This document shows, in pieces, positions 1 through 12,200 of a DNA stretch of 64,000 bases; within the stretch, counting starts at the first letter, position 1, and each line of letters opens with the position of its first letter. Made by a program: the position numbers and the translations under genes. The stretch comes from Ailurus styani. Lineage: Eukaryota; Chordata; Mammalia; Carnivora; Ailuridae. The stretch is taken from NCBI GenBank assembly GCA_002007465.1, contig LNAC01000108.1:1803360-1867359 (forward strand), read 5' to 3'. The notes beneath the pieces were generated by a model, which was not told the origin of the DNA, did no database searches, and worked only from the letters and a program-made list of their open reading frames with translations.

Positions 1-30
1 GCGGGTGGGGCCGGCGCCCCGGCCAGGGGG
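1..30 (-). other. STK40: STK40 3' UTR, start only
   Basis: These bases follow the TAG stop (31-33, minus strand). The rest of the 3' UTR and the polyadenylation site lie beyond the left edge. Confidence 0.85.
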
Positions 31-249
31 CTACTTGCGCAGGTAGCGCTGCGCCAGGATGGCCGCGTCCAGGGGGTTCATGGGCTGCGCGTCGTGGCCC
101 AGTCGCCGCACGGGGGGCACGCTGCCGAACTGCCGCTTGGGCCCCCAGCTCCGGGCCTCGTGTATGGAGCTCTTCTCCTCGGCCAGCAGCAGCTGCTGCC
201 GCATGTAGTTCTCAAACTCGTACTGGGAGCACTCCTCTGTCACCTTCGC
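31..249 (-). CDS. STK40: STK40 coding exon 10 (last)
   Basis: Codes residues 364-435, beginning AKVTEECSQYEF and ending AILAQRYLRK before TAG. The acceptor is CCCCAAG at 250-251, and phase 0 joins ...SSQE to AKV. It forms the C-terminal tail after the kinase-like fold. Confidence 0.96.
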   Translation of the reverse strand, partial: AKVTEECSQYEFENYMRQQLLLAEEKSSIHEARSWGPKRQFGSVPPVRRLGHDAQPMNPLDAAILAQRYLRK

Positions 250-3200
250 CTTGGGGCAGAGCCGGGGACAGACAGAGAGACAGAGAGACAGAGACAGGAG
301 AGGGAGAGAGAGAGCGGGAGAGGGGGTGGGGTTGAAGAGGGGAGCCCGGAACCAGTGTTAGGTGACGGGGCTCCAGAGGCCGCCCTCCCCCGGGGGGGGG
401 GAGCGGCCCACAGGGTGGGTCCCCAAAGCTCTCCCTCCAGCCTGGACCTTACCTGCAGCCTGGCCCGGGGTCGTTCTAGCTGAGCACAGGCCTGGGATCT
501 GAGCGGATTCCCCCCCCCCACCTTCCTAACCCACTGACCCTGGGGGAGGTCGCAGGACCTTGGAAGCCTTGGTTTCCTGAGCTGTGAAGAGGGGCAGTAA
601 TCTCCCCTCAGGGCTGTTCTTGAGAGCCCCAGGGGTCAGCACCATCATGGGGTGGAGCAGGGCTCTGCACTCAGCCTTGGGGTCTGAGCTGTGTGACCCG
701 GAAAAATCACTGCACCTCTCTGAACCTCAGTTTCCTTTTGTGAATGGAGGAGGGCATGGCCACACAGGCCTGTGGTGTGGAGGGACAGACGCACGGTGGG
801 TGGCATCCTGGGGAGGGAGGGGCTGCCAGTTCTCTCCTCAAGGGCCAGGAGGCTCTGCCGAGGTCCTGGCGTGCCTCCTTCGGCTCCCACATGCCCAGGG
901 CTGGCTGTGGAGTTCTGGGGCCAGGGGACGAGGGGCAGGGAGGGAAGGTCCTCCCGGCATCCCTCCCACGGCTCTGCTCTCCTAGCCCTGCCCTCCAGGG
1001 GGCACCCTAAGATCGACTGCCAGCTGCTGCCCCCACCCCAGGCCCAGCACTTTCTCCAGTGCAGGGAGCAGGAAATGAGAAAAAACTGGGAGAAAATGAA
1101 TCATCTGGAAAGGGAAGAGAAGAGAGGCTGAGAGAGACCCAGTGAGTCAGAGGCAGAGCAGTGTGGCTGTGTAAAGGGCCAGGCCAGGGCAGGGCCAGGG
1201 CTCCCTCAGGAAGAGGAAGCTGACAGAGGGCCAGGCTGGACCCCCGCCTCCACGGCCCCACAGCCCAGGAGCAAGGCAGGCCCCACATGGCTCAGACCAA
1301 GGGGGCCCTGGAGCCTGCCGGGAGCTGCCACCTCTGCCCTGGTCCTGCCTGCCATGCCTGGATGCTGGTCCCTTGGGACCGGGTGATGACCGGTCTGACT
1401 TTCCCAACTCACCTCCTGGGAGCTGTCTGCATTGCTCATCTGGTCGTCGATGTCAGGAACCACTTGCAAAGGTCCGCTCAGCGACGACAGGGACTGCCTG
1501 CGGGAAGGCAGACAAGTTGGGCTGGTTCCCCAGGCCTGGCCCGAGGGAGCCCCACGGCTTCAAGGCTCGGCTGGACTCAACAGACGGGGCTGGGTCCCGA
1601 CTCAACCCCCTCTTGACATGAATGACTCTGTCTCCCAAGCCTCAGTTTTCTCATCCGATCGTGGGGGACATTTCTACCTCACAGGCTGTGGTGGAAAATC
1701 AGGGAGGTAATTAATGCCAGTCCCATAGTTGGCATCAACCGGCACACGGCAGATGCTCGACCCCGAGTTCTGGCGGCACCCTGCCCATCTCGCCCGTGGG
1801 GACAATCTGGAAGTCGGACTCTGGCTGGCAAAGAAACAGGCCCGCCCTCAGGCTGCTTTTCTGGGTGGGAGGGGCAGGGCCTCAGCACAGGCAGAAGGGG
1901 GGCTTTAGCCCAGCCCGGCTCCTGCCCACTTACCATGACGCAATGATGGCGCTGAGGGCCTCCAGGACATCGGCGGCAGCGAGACGCTGCTGGGGGTCGA
2001 GGACCAGCAGTTTCCGGATGAGACACACGGTGTTCTCGGACACGCGCCCGTCCCTGAGGCGGGACAGGGAGAGAGGGCTCAGGTGGCGCAGGCTGGGCGG
2101 CTCGCTCCAACCCACCGCCCCGCCCCAGGGAGCGCGACTCACTCGGGGATGGTGTACTCCGCGGCCTTGATCTTGCGGAAGAGCTCCTGGGGTATGCTGT
2201 CGTAGAAGGGGAACTGACCGTACAGCATGGTGAAGAGCACCACGCCCAGGGCCCACATGTCGCTCGGCTTGCCCCGGTACGGCCGGCCTGCGGGGCACAC
2301 GGACACACGCGCACTCAGCCCAGGCCCGGGGAAGGGCTAGGCTCTGGGCTCCCCTCGGCTCTCCCGCCACATGCCTGACCCTGCCCACGGGCCCGTCCCC
2401 CGCACCTTCTCCTAGGAGGACACCCCACCTCGGAGTGATGCCGAGAAGGGACTACCCTTGGCCTTGCGCAAGCTACCCCTGTGCATACCAGCCCCGCTCT
2501 GCCAGACCACAAGCTCCTGGGGGCTGAGCCTGCGTCTCTGGCCCCGGCACCCAGCCAAGCAGCTCATGGAGCAGGTGGCCAGGAGCGTGTGTGCGGAACA
2601 AAGAGCTAACCGGCTCTGGGCCCCTCACCCTGGAGTGCTTCACCCCACCTCAGAGGGGATCTCTGAGGATCCCCTCCCGTTTGCTTCCCATTTCCCCCCT
2701 GAGAAGGTAAGTTCTCAGATGCAGGCGCCCCTCTGCTTGGCGCACGGCTGGGCCCCGGTGCCCAGCACGGGCTCCGGTATCTGCTAGAGGAGTGAATATC
2801 CATGTAAGTGAACTCTCTGTGCTGTTTCCCTCCCTGCAGAACAGAAGGGAGCAAGCACTTCAGCGAGCGGCATGCTGTGACAGCACTGGAGGAGATGCTC
2901 TCGTTTCACTACGTCTCTGCCAAACTCCGTGAATTAGATATTTTCTCTCTCTTTCCAAAATGAGGCACAGGGGTGTCCCTTGTCCCACGCCACACGGTTG
3001 ATGGGGGAAGCCCTGCTCCTCCCACTCTCAGGACAAGCTGTCACCCCCCATCCGTGCTAGAGCTCCAGCGCACCGGCCACTGCCTGGCCTATCCCCGCAC
3101 GCACAGTATAGCACGACAAGCCTTTCGAGATTCCCCGCCCGCCCCGTCCCTGGGACAGCAGGCTTGGCAGCAGCCCAGATCCCAGAATGTGACTCAGTGG

Positions 3201-6200
3201 CCCACGGGCGTGGAAGAGATGCTGCCGCGCGCCAGGCAGTGCCTGGACAAACGGGATCCCTCCTATGGCTCCTGAAGCCGCCTGGGTGGCGACAGATGCC
3301 TTTGGGGTAGGGGATCCTGGTTCCGGAAGGCTCTCCAGGCCCACTGAAGGTCAAGCAGTGTAACGTGCATGGGAGTACCCTTACAGGCCTCAACCAGTGC
3401 CTCCAGAAGGTACCACGGGCCTCCCTGACCTAGCCTATTACTTCATCTGTGAAATGGGGCCAGGACGCCGACCTCACACGGCTGCTTGGGGAGTGCGCTT
3501 CTTTCTGCCCTGGCTGGTACAGTAGGCAATTTTGTGGAGATGAGCCTCTGCTAAGCTTTCTCCAAGGCTGTGTCACCCTGGCCCTTTTCCAACCCCCGGT
3601 GCCAAAGAGCAGCATGGGTGACCTTGTGCAGTTGACCCCAGGGCGACCCCGTTCCCCTGGACCATGCTCTGCCACGTGGGGTCATCACCAGCATCGGCTG
3701 GGCCACGACTCTTAGTGGCAGCAGCTGTGAGTGGTTCCTGCCGAGACGCCCAGGACAGAACAGGGCCAAGGTGGTGTGGGCTCCCTCAGCCTGAGCCCAG
3801 GGACTTCTGCCCTGACCCAGATGGGAGCCGGAGAGCCCCCTCCAGCAGACAAGCTCCCCCAGGAGCTCCGTCTGGGCAGGAGACCTTTCCCTGAGCCTTG
3901 GCTTCTGAGGGGACGGAGCTTCAAACCTTTTTTTCCGCAATGATAACGCCAGCCAATGCTGATTAGCCAGATAGCAGGTTCAAGGCCTTCTTTAATCCCA
4001 CAGGACCTGAGGAGGCAGGGGCTCTTATCATCCCTGTTTTATAGATGTAAAACTTGAGGCCCAGAGAAGTCAGTAACTCTTCCAGGGTGACACAGCTATT
4101 AACCAGACTATAAACTCTATGCGGGAAAGGTCGGGTTTGCCTTTCCATAGCTCCAGGCCCGATGCCCGAGCCGTGCTTGGAGCACAGAGTGAATGAAGCG
4201 GCAGACCTCGCCTCTGAGCCCGCACAGCGGGACCTGCAGTTAATCATCCTGCGCCAACCTCTTTACCATGTGGGGGGCAGCAGTGCGCCCCGCTTGTAAC
4301 CGGGAGGAGACTGGGGCTCAGGGAAGGGGCTGAAGGCCGGAATGAGAGTTGCAACTCTGCTCTCCAGGTTTGGGACTCTCTCTGAAGCAGTGGGGTTGCC
4401 GGTTCATCCTCTAAGGCTGGCATGAAGCCGGAAGAGCCAGAGAGGCACCCGGCAGCAGCAGGAAGTGTGTGCACGGGAGGTACCCCCTGGCCTGATGTCA
4501 CGGAGGCGGCCTGACCAGAGCCAGCCCCTCCAGCCCTGGCGTGCACACAGCCACGGGCCCCGCCTTGTGGGCCTGCGCAGAGGGAGGAGCCTGGTGCATC
4601 GTGCCAGCTCTGTCACCAGGGGAGGCTCTGGGGACTCACGGAGGTGGTCCAGGCTGGGCTGGTCCCCGGGGAATGGGGGTGCAGCCCTGCCACCTGGCTC
4701 CTGATAGCAGAGGCTACGGGGACTCCAGCCCAAACCTCGAGGTCCTGGGGGGTGGCAGCACGGCCCTGCCGCAGAAGCCTGGGCGGCGGGAGGCCTCCAG
4801 GGTGTGGTGACGCTCGGCCGCCCGCTCCGCGCACGCACGTGCTGGCCCTGGGAGAGGCGGTTCTGCCGCTGTGCACAGGGCTGCAGGAGTGTGTGCTGGG
4901 GATGGGGGCCCCGGACGCACCCTGAAACCTCCGTGTGCAAAGCCCTCAGTTCCCTAAGCATCAGGACAGAAAGACCCAATTCGGCAAAAGACAAAGGGAA
5001 AGGAAAGAAAGCGTCCCGGGGAACATGGGCTTGGGCAGGAGGCTGGGCGGGGCGCGAGCCTCAGTTCTCCGATCTACTGTTAGTTCGAATCCTTACCTCA
5101 CAGGGTAGCTGTGTGGTCTCGAGCAGATGACGCAGGTCATGTGCTCCACACAGGGCCGGTCCTGAGCGGTAGGATCAGTGGGTAATCAGTATATAACTAG
5201 CTTTTTATTTTGTGTGCTGGCTGTTTCGTCCCCACTAGAAAGCCAGCTCAGCTGGAAGGGATGTCTGTGTGCCTGTTCACTGTTGTATCCGAAGTGTCTA
5301 GAACAGGGCCTTCTACATGGTAGGCCCTTGGTAATTGCGGGCCGAAGGGAGGGAGGGAGCTGAAAGGAAGGAAGAAAGGTGGGAAGGAAGGAAGCAACTA
5401 ATGAAGGAACAGCACAAAGGGAGAGATGTCCTTGTTAAGGTGGCAGAGCCGATGAAGACCTGCTCAGGGCTTCCTTTTGCACTGAAATGCAGGATGATGT
5501 TTTCCACAGGGCTTCCCTCAGGCCTTGCTGGTCTGGCCACTGCCCACCTCTCTGGCCTCACCTTGAACCAGGCTCCCTGTCTAAGCAGCGGCCACAGCGG
5601 GACGTGCGAACTAGGCCCAGTCACACCCCCTCCAGTCCTTATTTGTCCTTGCAATCACAGCTCAAATAGCACTTACTCGGGCAAGTCCTTCAAATGCCCA
5701 TGGTTCACACTCACAGAAATAATCTGAGTCATTAAACCCCCACCAGGGTGAGGATCACCATCTTCCTCCCCAAAAGACCCCATATTTGGTACGCAGAGGA
5801 CAGGCCCGGTCCGGACCACCACCAGCCCAGCACCTAGCCCAGGCCCCTCCAGACACGCTCTGGTGAAGGAAGGAGCCGCCGTGGAGCCTGGCGGTGTGTC
5901 GCCCTTGGGGCCCGCTGCCCGGCACCGCGCACATACCGCTGAGCACGTCTGGGCTGATGTAGGCAGGGCTCCCCCTCTGGTCCTTCAGCAGGTCCCCCTC
6001 GCTCACGAGATGCTTCCCGAGGCAGAAGTTGGTGATGGTTATCCGATGCGTCCTGGGAGCAGGGGGCAGAGAATGAACAAATGTTGTGTCTGTACCCGCA
6101 GAGACCCAGCTGACCCCCCTCTTGCCCAGGGAGCAAAGGAGTCACACCCACATCCTTTTCTGCTCCCTGGGCCCCCACTGCCTTCCCCGTGGCTGTGTGA

Positions 6201-9200
6201 GCAGTGCCATCACGGGTGCTGACACTGACCACTCCCCCTTGCTTGCCACCTGCTGTGCTGTCCCCTCAGCACCTGGGCTCAGAGGAAGTGAGTCACTCTG
6301 ATTTAGGGACTGCTCCAGAGGGGCTCCCCGGAAACTGCCATCTGGTCTGGGCTGAGCCTCGGGGTCACAGCGTAGGACTCAGAACGACTTGTGAGATTTC
6401 CCAAAACCACCTCACAGAACTGATTATTTGGAGTGACCGGAGATCTGGTTCGGCTCCCTCATTTACATACAGTGAAAAGGAAGTTCAGCTGGGCTCTGGA
6501 ATCCATCCATGGGGACACTTCTGCCCCCCTCGGCCGATCCCTTTGGTTATCACCCTGGTCATTGTCAACCAGCATCCCGGACAGTATAAAAAATGAATGC
6601 TCATGGAGCACTGAGCAGGTGCAGCCCCTGGCTTATGAGTCTGATGCAGACTGTCTGCATCTGCCCCTCACGAAAGCCTAGGAGGGAGGCTTTCTCACTG
6701 CCCCGTTTTCCTAGGCGACGCAGTTAAGGTACAGAGAAACGAAGGGGGTTGCTCAGGGTCATGTGGCTAGTGAGCAGGACCCAAGCCGGGGTCTACCTGA
6801 CCCCAGAGCCTGTGCTCTGGAAGGACATCGGCCCGTACCATGTGTCCCTGGGCGGGGCCCAGCCCCCAAATTTCCCTTCAATTCCGGCCCTTGTCTTGTG
6901 CTTCAGACTCTCCTCTGACCTAGAAAACCACAGCCTCCCCCATCTGAGAGTCATGGGTGAGAACGGCTTAGGGTTCGGATCCTTTAATAAAGCTCCCAGT
7001 ATGCATGAAGGAAGAGGCCCAGGGAGGACACCTCACTCCACACCTGGGCGGTGGGGGTGGGTAGGCCCCTCCAAGAGGCCCAGTCGGGGACAGCCAGTGA
7101 GGAAGGGTGCCTCTCCGCCTACAGAGGGCAGGGGTCACCTGCCCCGCTCCATGTCAGCTGGCTGCGCAGAGAAGCAGGGGGATGGCAGGAAGGGCAGGCC
7201 CGTGCCTCCTCTCACTGGCTGAGTCTCCAGGGTGAAGAGGGGTCGGCTCAGAGGTACAGGGTGTGTGGGGCTGAGCTCGGAATTCCCCAAGAGCTGTGAC
7301 CGACAGGCTCTGCGCCCTTCAGCTATCTCGGGGAATTCTGCTGGCAAAGGGCTTGGTACAAAACAAAGGTTAGTCTGTCCTCTGCATTCCAAATAGAAAC
7401 CTCGACTCCCTCTCTGCATACAGGCCTGCCCTTTCAGATGCCACAGAAATCTGCCCGGTGGCCCCAGGGCAGCTAGGGTCTGAGAGTGCAGGCGCAGGGT
7501 CTGGCCAAGGGTACCGCGTCGGAAGTGGATCGCTCCGGCTCTGAGCCGCGCACGTCACGGCCCTGAATGTGGGACTGTGCATCCGCAAGACCCACAGTCC
7601 GTCCCCACCTCTGATGGCTGCCGTGGCTGGCAGTGTGTCCTGCACGGGTTCCCCGAGGCGCGAGACACTGGGAGAGGACCGCTCAGGGCAGGGTCCAGGG
7701 GGCTCGGGAGTTGGATTCCCGGGTCTCAGGCCCAGCTCCGCCATTCCCTGGCTATGTGACCGTGGGTCCCTCATTTAACCTCTTATTAAACCTGTTTCCT
7801 CATCTGTCAAATGGAGGATATTAGCACCCAATTTCCAGGACCGTGTAAGGATGTGACAAGAAGACAACCCTGGGGAAGGCCCAGAGCCAGGGGCCTGGCG
7901 ACTAGGAACTGACTGCTAACGGCTGGCTTGGGTTCCCCTCTCCTCCTCAGATGGCGGGCACAGCTGGTGGGGGCTGGTAACGGGAGAGCCCAGGGAAGAC
8001 CCCATCTGAGGCAGCAGGTGAGGGGAGCCACGCTGCAGCCACAGGCCCCGCAGTGAGCAGGCCAGCTGGGCCCGAGCCGGGCCGGGGGTGCCCGAGGACA
8101 CTGCGTGTGGCTGGGCGGCGGGCGGCAGGGACGAGCTGGCCCACACCGCCGAGGATCCTGGAGGCTGTCCCACAGGAAACCACACGGTCAGCCCCGAGAC
8201 CTCCCAAAGCTTGGCCGTGCGCCCCTGCCCTGCCACTACCGCCCAAGTCGGTGGGTGGCGCCCAGCTCCCTGGGAGCCCCAGACCCCCAGACTCGTTCCG
8301 GCGGCAAGGGCAGTGGGGGTGAAGGGAGGCAGCTCTGCGTCAGCAGGATCTGCTGGGCCTGAGTCACTCTTCAGTTATGGCCCTTTGGGCTACCCACATT
8401 TTTCTCCTTTTCTAGGAACTTGGTGTGCAACTTGCTTACCCAAAAAGAAAGGAGGAAGGAGAAAGAACCCACAGCAGACCTCATATAACCCCAAAGGGCA
8501 TTTCAGGTTTCAACCCTTGCCTTTTCTCCCAAGCAGGGTGACTCGTCACGACGGCCGCCCGCAAACACTTCTCCCTGTTTCCTCCCCTGGGGCCGCTCCG
8601 TTCTGCGAGGGACAGAGGCGGCCTCCGCAGCTGGAGTCAGCGCCCGGCCCGGCAGGCAGGCGGGGGGCTGGAGCTCCTCCAGGTTTGGCCTTCCAACTCC
8701 GCAGGGGTGTAAGTGAGAGGGGAGGGCCGTGGCTGCACACACACAGCACGGGGCAGGGTGTGGCGTCCGCACTGGGGCCCTCGGCTCCGGCCCGGCCCCT
8801 GCGGCTCGCCGCCCGCCCCCTCCCGGAGCACCGTGGATCAAGCGAGAGGTGGCCAGAACCGCCGTCGGTCCCAAGACCCCAAAAAGGGGATCATCAGATG
8901 AGAGGCAGTGCAGCCGAGACAGAGGGTCTGAGGGAGGTCCTGGGGCTCCTTGGTCTGAGGAAAACTTACAGGGGCGCACATGCACACGCAGACACAGGCA
9001 GACAGACAGACAGACAGACACACGGAGGAGCTGGTATAGCCCCATGGCAGTACTCAAGAGAGGCTGGACATCCCGACTACATTCCCGGGACCAAGGTGGC
9101 CAGAGAAGCTGAGGGGGTGCACAGAGGCCTGGAGCACTTCTGTGGCCGGCGGCGCAGGAGCCCACGTGCACGATCCCACGAGCACCCTCGGGCTGCTCAG

Positions 9201-12200
9201 AGCCAGCGCGGGGCTGCAGGGAAGGCTGCAGAGGACACGGGCTCCCAGCCAGATGCACTCAGGTGGTCCAAAGACATGGCCCCTCTGTGTGCGCAGTGAG
9301 CCTGCCGTCCAGAACAGGATGGTGCCGGGCCAGCGTCCCACAGAAGGCCAGGACCGCGAGGCGAGGAAGGCCACACGCTCTCAGGGCCGGTGGGGTCACG
9401 GTTGTCCAGCACCTGCCCCCCGCAGTGCAATTCAGGGCTGGGGCCAGGGCCCCCTGGGGTCACCGCTGGTGCCCTCACCAGCCGCTCAACCCTCAGCAAG
9501 CCTTGTCTCCCGGGCAAGCGAGCCACGGGCAAACCTAGGCCGTCGAGCACGGGGCGCACTTACGCTGGGCCCAGCCCCGGGAGCCAGTCCCACATCTCAG
9601 GCCCGTCTCTGCAGGGAGGCTAAATCACCTCCACTTCCACAAGAGAGGAAACAGAAGCTCAGAGAAGTGCCTGCTACCACAGCAGCCTCTCACTACACGG
9701 ATCAATCAATCAACCGATATATCATCAAACGAACTCCCATCGTCTCGAGGGGAATGAAGAGGCAGTGCTGGGCTGTGAGCCAGGTCTGACCCCCAAGCTT
9801 CCCCAGCTCTCTCACTTGGCCCGTCAGAGGTTCCAGTGGCCCCAGAATTTCGGCTTCCTTCCCTCCTCCCTGTGGAGCATGACGGGTCAGGTTTTCATGG
9901 CTTCACTTTCTCCAGCTGACAAATCTTTACTCATCCTTTAGGGAACTGACTCAGGTGGCCAGAGTCTCTATCCACCTCCCCAGGCCCCCAGCCAGTGCTC
10001 CCGGGTCAGCGGCCCATCGCCCGGTGACACCAGGAGAGTGTCCGTCCGTGGCACCGGTGCCAGGTGGTGGTGGCAGAAGGGCAGTGACCTCCTCATGGCA
10101 TTTGTGGGAGGAGGTCTGGTCCCTCCACGCCCTTCCCCAGGGGCCTATCTCCCTGCAGCTTCTCCTGTGACCGCTGTGGCTCTGGCCACTTCCTAGGGAC
10201 AGCGGGCCCCCTCCTGAGTGGGCGGCCACATTAGGGAACAGATCACCACCAGTCACTGCTCCTGCCATGAGCCTGGGGCCTGCCAATTGCAAGCCCTCTG
10301 ACCCACTTCAACACCTGGAGGTGTGGGGGTGGCAAGGGTGAGAGGCCCAGGGAGGGCAGGGGAGGCAGCAGGCCCTTCTCAGCCCTGCACTTCTACGGTC
10401 GCGGTGGTGCCCACTGGCGGTCCTGGGTCCCTGTGGCCGGGGCCTTGAGTGATCTCCCTCTGTCACTGATGGACCGAGGATGCTAGGATGAGCCGCCCAG
10501 ACCCCCTCAGAGATCAAGGCACTTTCTCCCTGCTGCAGAGAGTGACGGCTTCTGACCACTTGTAGCTGCTTCCTTTTCCGGGAAGCCCCTTAGCCACAGG
10601 AAGCTGCCCCAGCGATGGCTAGCCCGCCCTGCCCTGGGCACAGCCTGCATTCTGAGGCTGGTCGCAGTGGGTGTCGAGGGCCATACGCCCCATTGCCTCA
10701 GTTTGGGACATCTGAAGGGCCCCTTGGTTCTCGAGTTTTCCAGGCTGAGGGCCCACTGTGGCTGCAGCACAGCTCAGCTTCTCCCTCTGTCCAGTCCCGT
10801 CCTTTGCCCGGAGAGCACTTCCTAGTAAACCTTCTGCACATACATCTCAGAGGCTGTTTCCTGGGAACCCGACCTATGGCGAGGCCTCTTTTTGCTCACC
10901 TGTCATTCCTTCACTTGTTTCTTCATTTTTTATAGTCATTTACGGAGTACCCACTAGACCCACCAAATGAACGGCCCAAGGAAGATCCCTGGAATGCTTC
11001 CCAGAACTCCCTTTCTGTGGCCTTCAAGACTCCCGTTTCTCCTTCTTTTTTTAAGCAGGCTCCATGCCCAGCGAGGAGCCGAACATGGGACTTGAACTCA
11101 CGACCCTGAGATCAAGACCTGAGCTGAGATCAAGAGTCAGATGCTGAACCGACGGAGCCGCTCAGGCACCCCTAAGACTCCCCCCTTCTAAGCAAGCACC
11201 ATATCCCCATGTGGCAAGAGGCAGAAGCAGGCATCCCATCCCCCAGCCCCTGGAATTCCTGGGGGAAGTGGGCTGCTGTGAGTCAGAAGCCGGGGGGCAC
11301 CGGAGGGCACTGGATAGGCACAGCACGTAGCCTGTGCCAGCCACAAGGTCATGTCCCAACAGAGAAGGATCTTACCTCTTATTGAGCACCATGTTCCCAA
11401 GCTTCAGGTCCCTGTGCACAATGTTTTTCTGGAAAAGCAACAGGCATGTGGCTTGGACCATGAAGGACAGAGTCAGGGGCCTGGCCTGTAAGGTGTGGGC
11501 TCTCCAGGGGCTTGAGGGGGGCAGGAAAAAGGCCTAGGACACGTTCCTTTAGGCTCATGCCTTGATCTGTCAGCCAAGGACAGAGCAGCACCATTTTAAG
11601 GCCTCATCAACCATGGGTAGGGATGGGGTAATATGTGAACCTGGGCAGTCTCTTGTCCTACTGCGGGTGGTTTCCCCGGCTTTCTCCCCCGAGGGCAGCA
11701 GCCAAGGGGGAAAACCACTCCTCACCACTTCCAGCAAACATCCTGCTGAGAAAAACAGGAGCATCTGCCTGCACCTGCAGTCAGAGGGGAACTCTCACGG
11801 TTCTGGTGACCAAGTAGTGCAGCAGAAGCTGTGTGCCTGGACGAGGCTCAGGCTCTCCTTACTGTGCCTGACACCCCGACCCTACGGAAAGCTCAGAGAC
11901 AGGCTGCAGCTGCCCCAGGGGAACTCACTGTCCTCACCTCTGCTGGGAGACTACAGGCTAGGCTCCCGACAGATGGGGAGCTGTGACGCTGGGCTCTGCT
12001 AGGCTGCCTGGGCAGTGCCTCCCCGGGAACACAGGGGAGGGGGATCGACCCAGAGCTGCTTCCGTGGAGCAGAAGCAAGAAGGGCAGCCTTCTGTAGCAG
12101 TGGGGCCTGGGGGCTTCTCGGCCACCCGGAACGCAGGCCGAGCCGGCTGGAGGAGGCGGCGCCGGTGGGGGGGTGGGCAGAGCCTCACCTGGTGCAGGGC

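Larger units (their letters stand above)
250..1412 (-). other. STK40 intron before last exon
   Basis: A GC-rich intron. It holds a purine-rich GA/CAGA tract at 268-330 and degraded MIR sequence at 560-755. Nothing else is recognisable. Confidence 0.8.
2288..5936 (-). other. STK40 intron 6
   Basis: About 3.6 kb. It holds MIR remnants (3990-4115), an L2 3' end (5205-5340), a GGAA-rich stretch (5344-5400) and otherwise unique sequence. Confidence 0.75.
6053..11375 (-). other. STK40 intron 5
   Basis: About 5.3 kb and GC-rich, especially 7.9-9.6 kb. It holds MIR pieces (6685-6830, 7700-7860), a CAGA microsatellite (8994-9022) and one SINE (11045-11172). Long open frames here have no exon support. 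Confidence 0.75.

Noticed and set aside
1679..2388. 211- and 152-codon minus-strand frames
   Set aside because: They are STK40 coding exons 7 and 8 plus intron sequence read through or out of frame.
8379..8500. Inverted repeat GCCCTTTGGG / CCCAAAGGGC
   Set aside because: Only 10 bp with over 100 nt between arms; expected by chance in 64 kb.
8088..9299. 403-codon open frame on the plus strand in a STK40 intron
   Set aside because: The sequence is GC-rich, which makes stops rare; a 251-codon frame overlaps it on the other strand. The protein is low-complexity, resembles nothing I know, and has no splice or promoter context.
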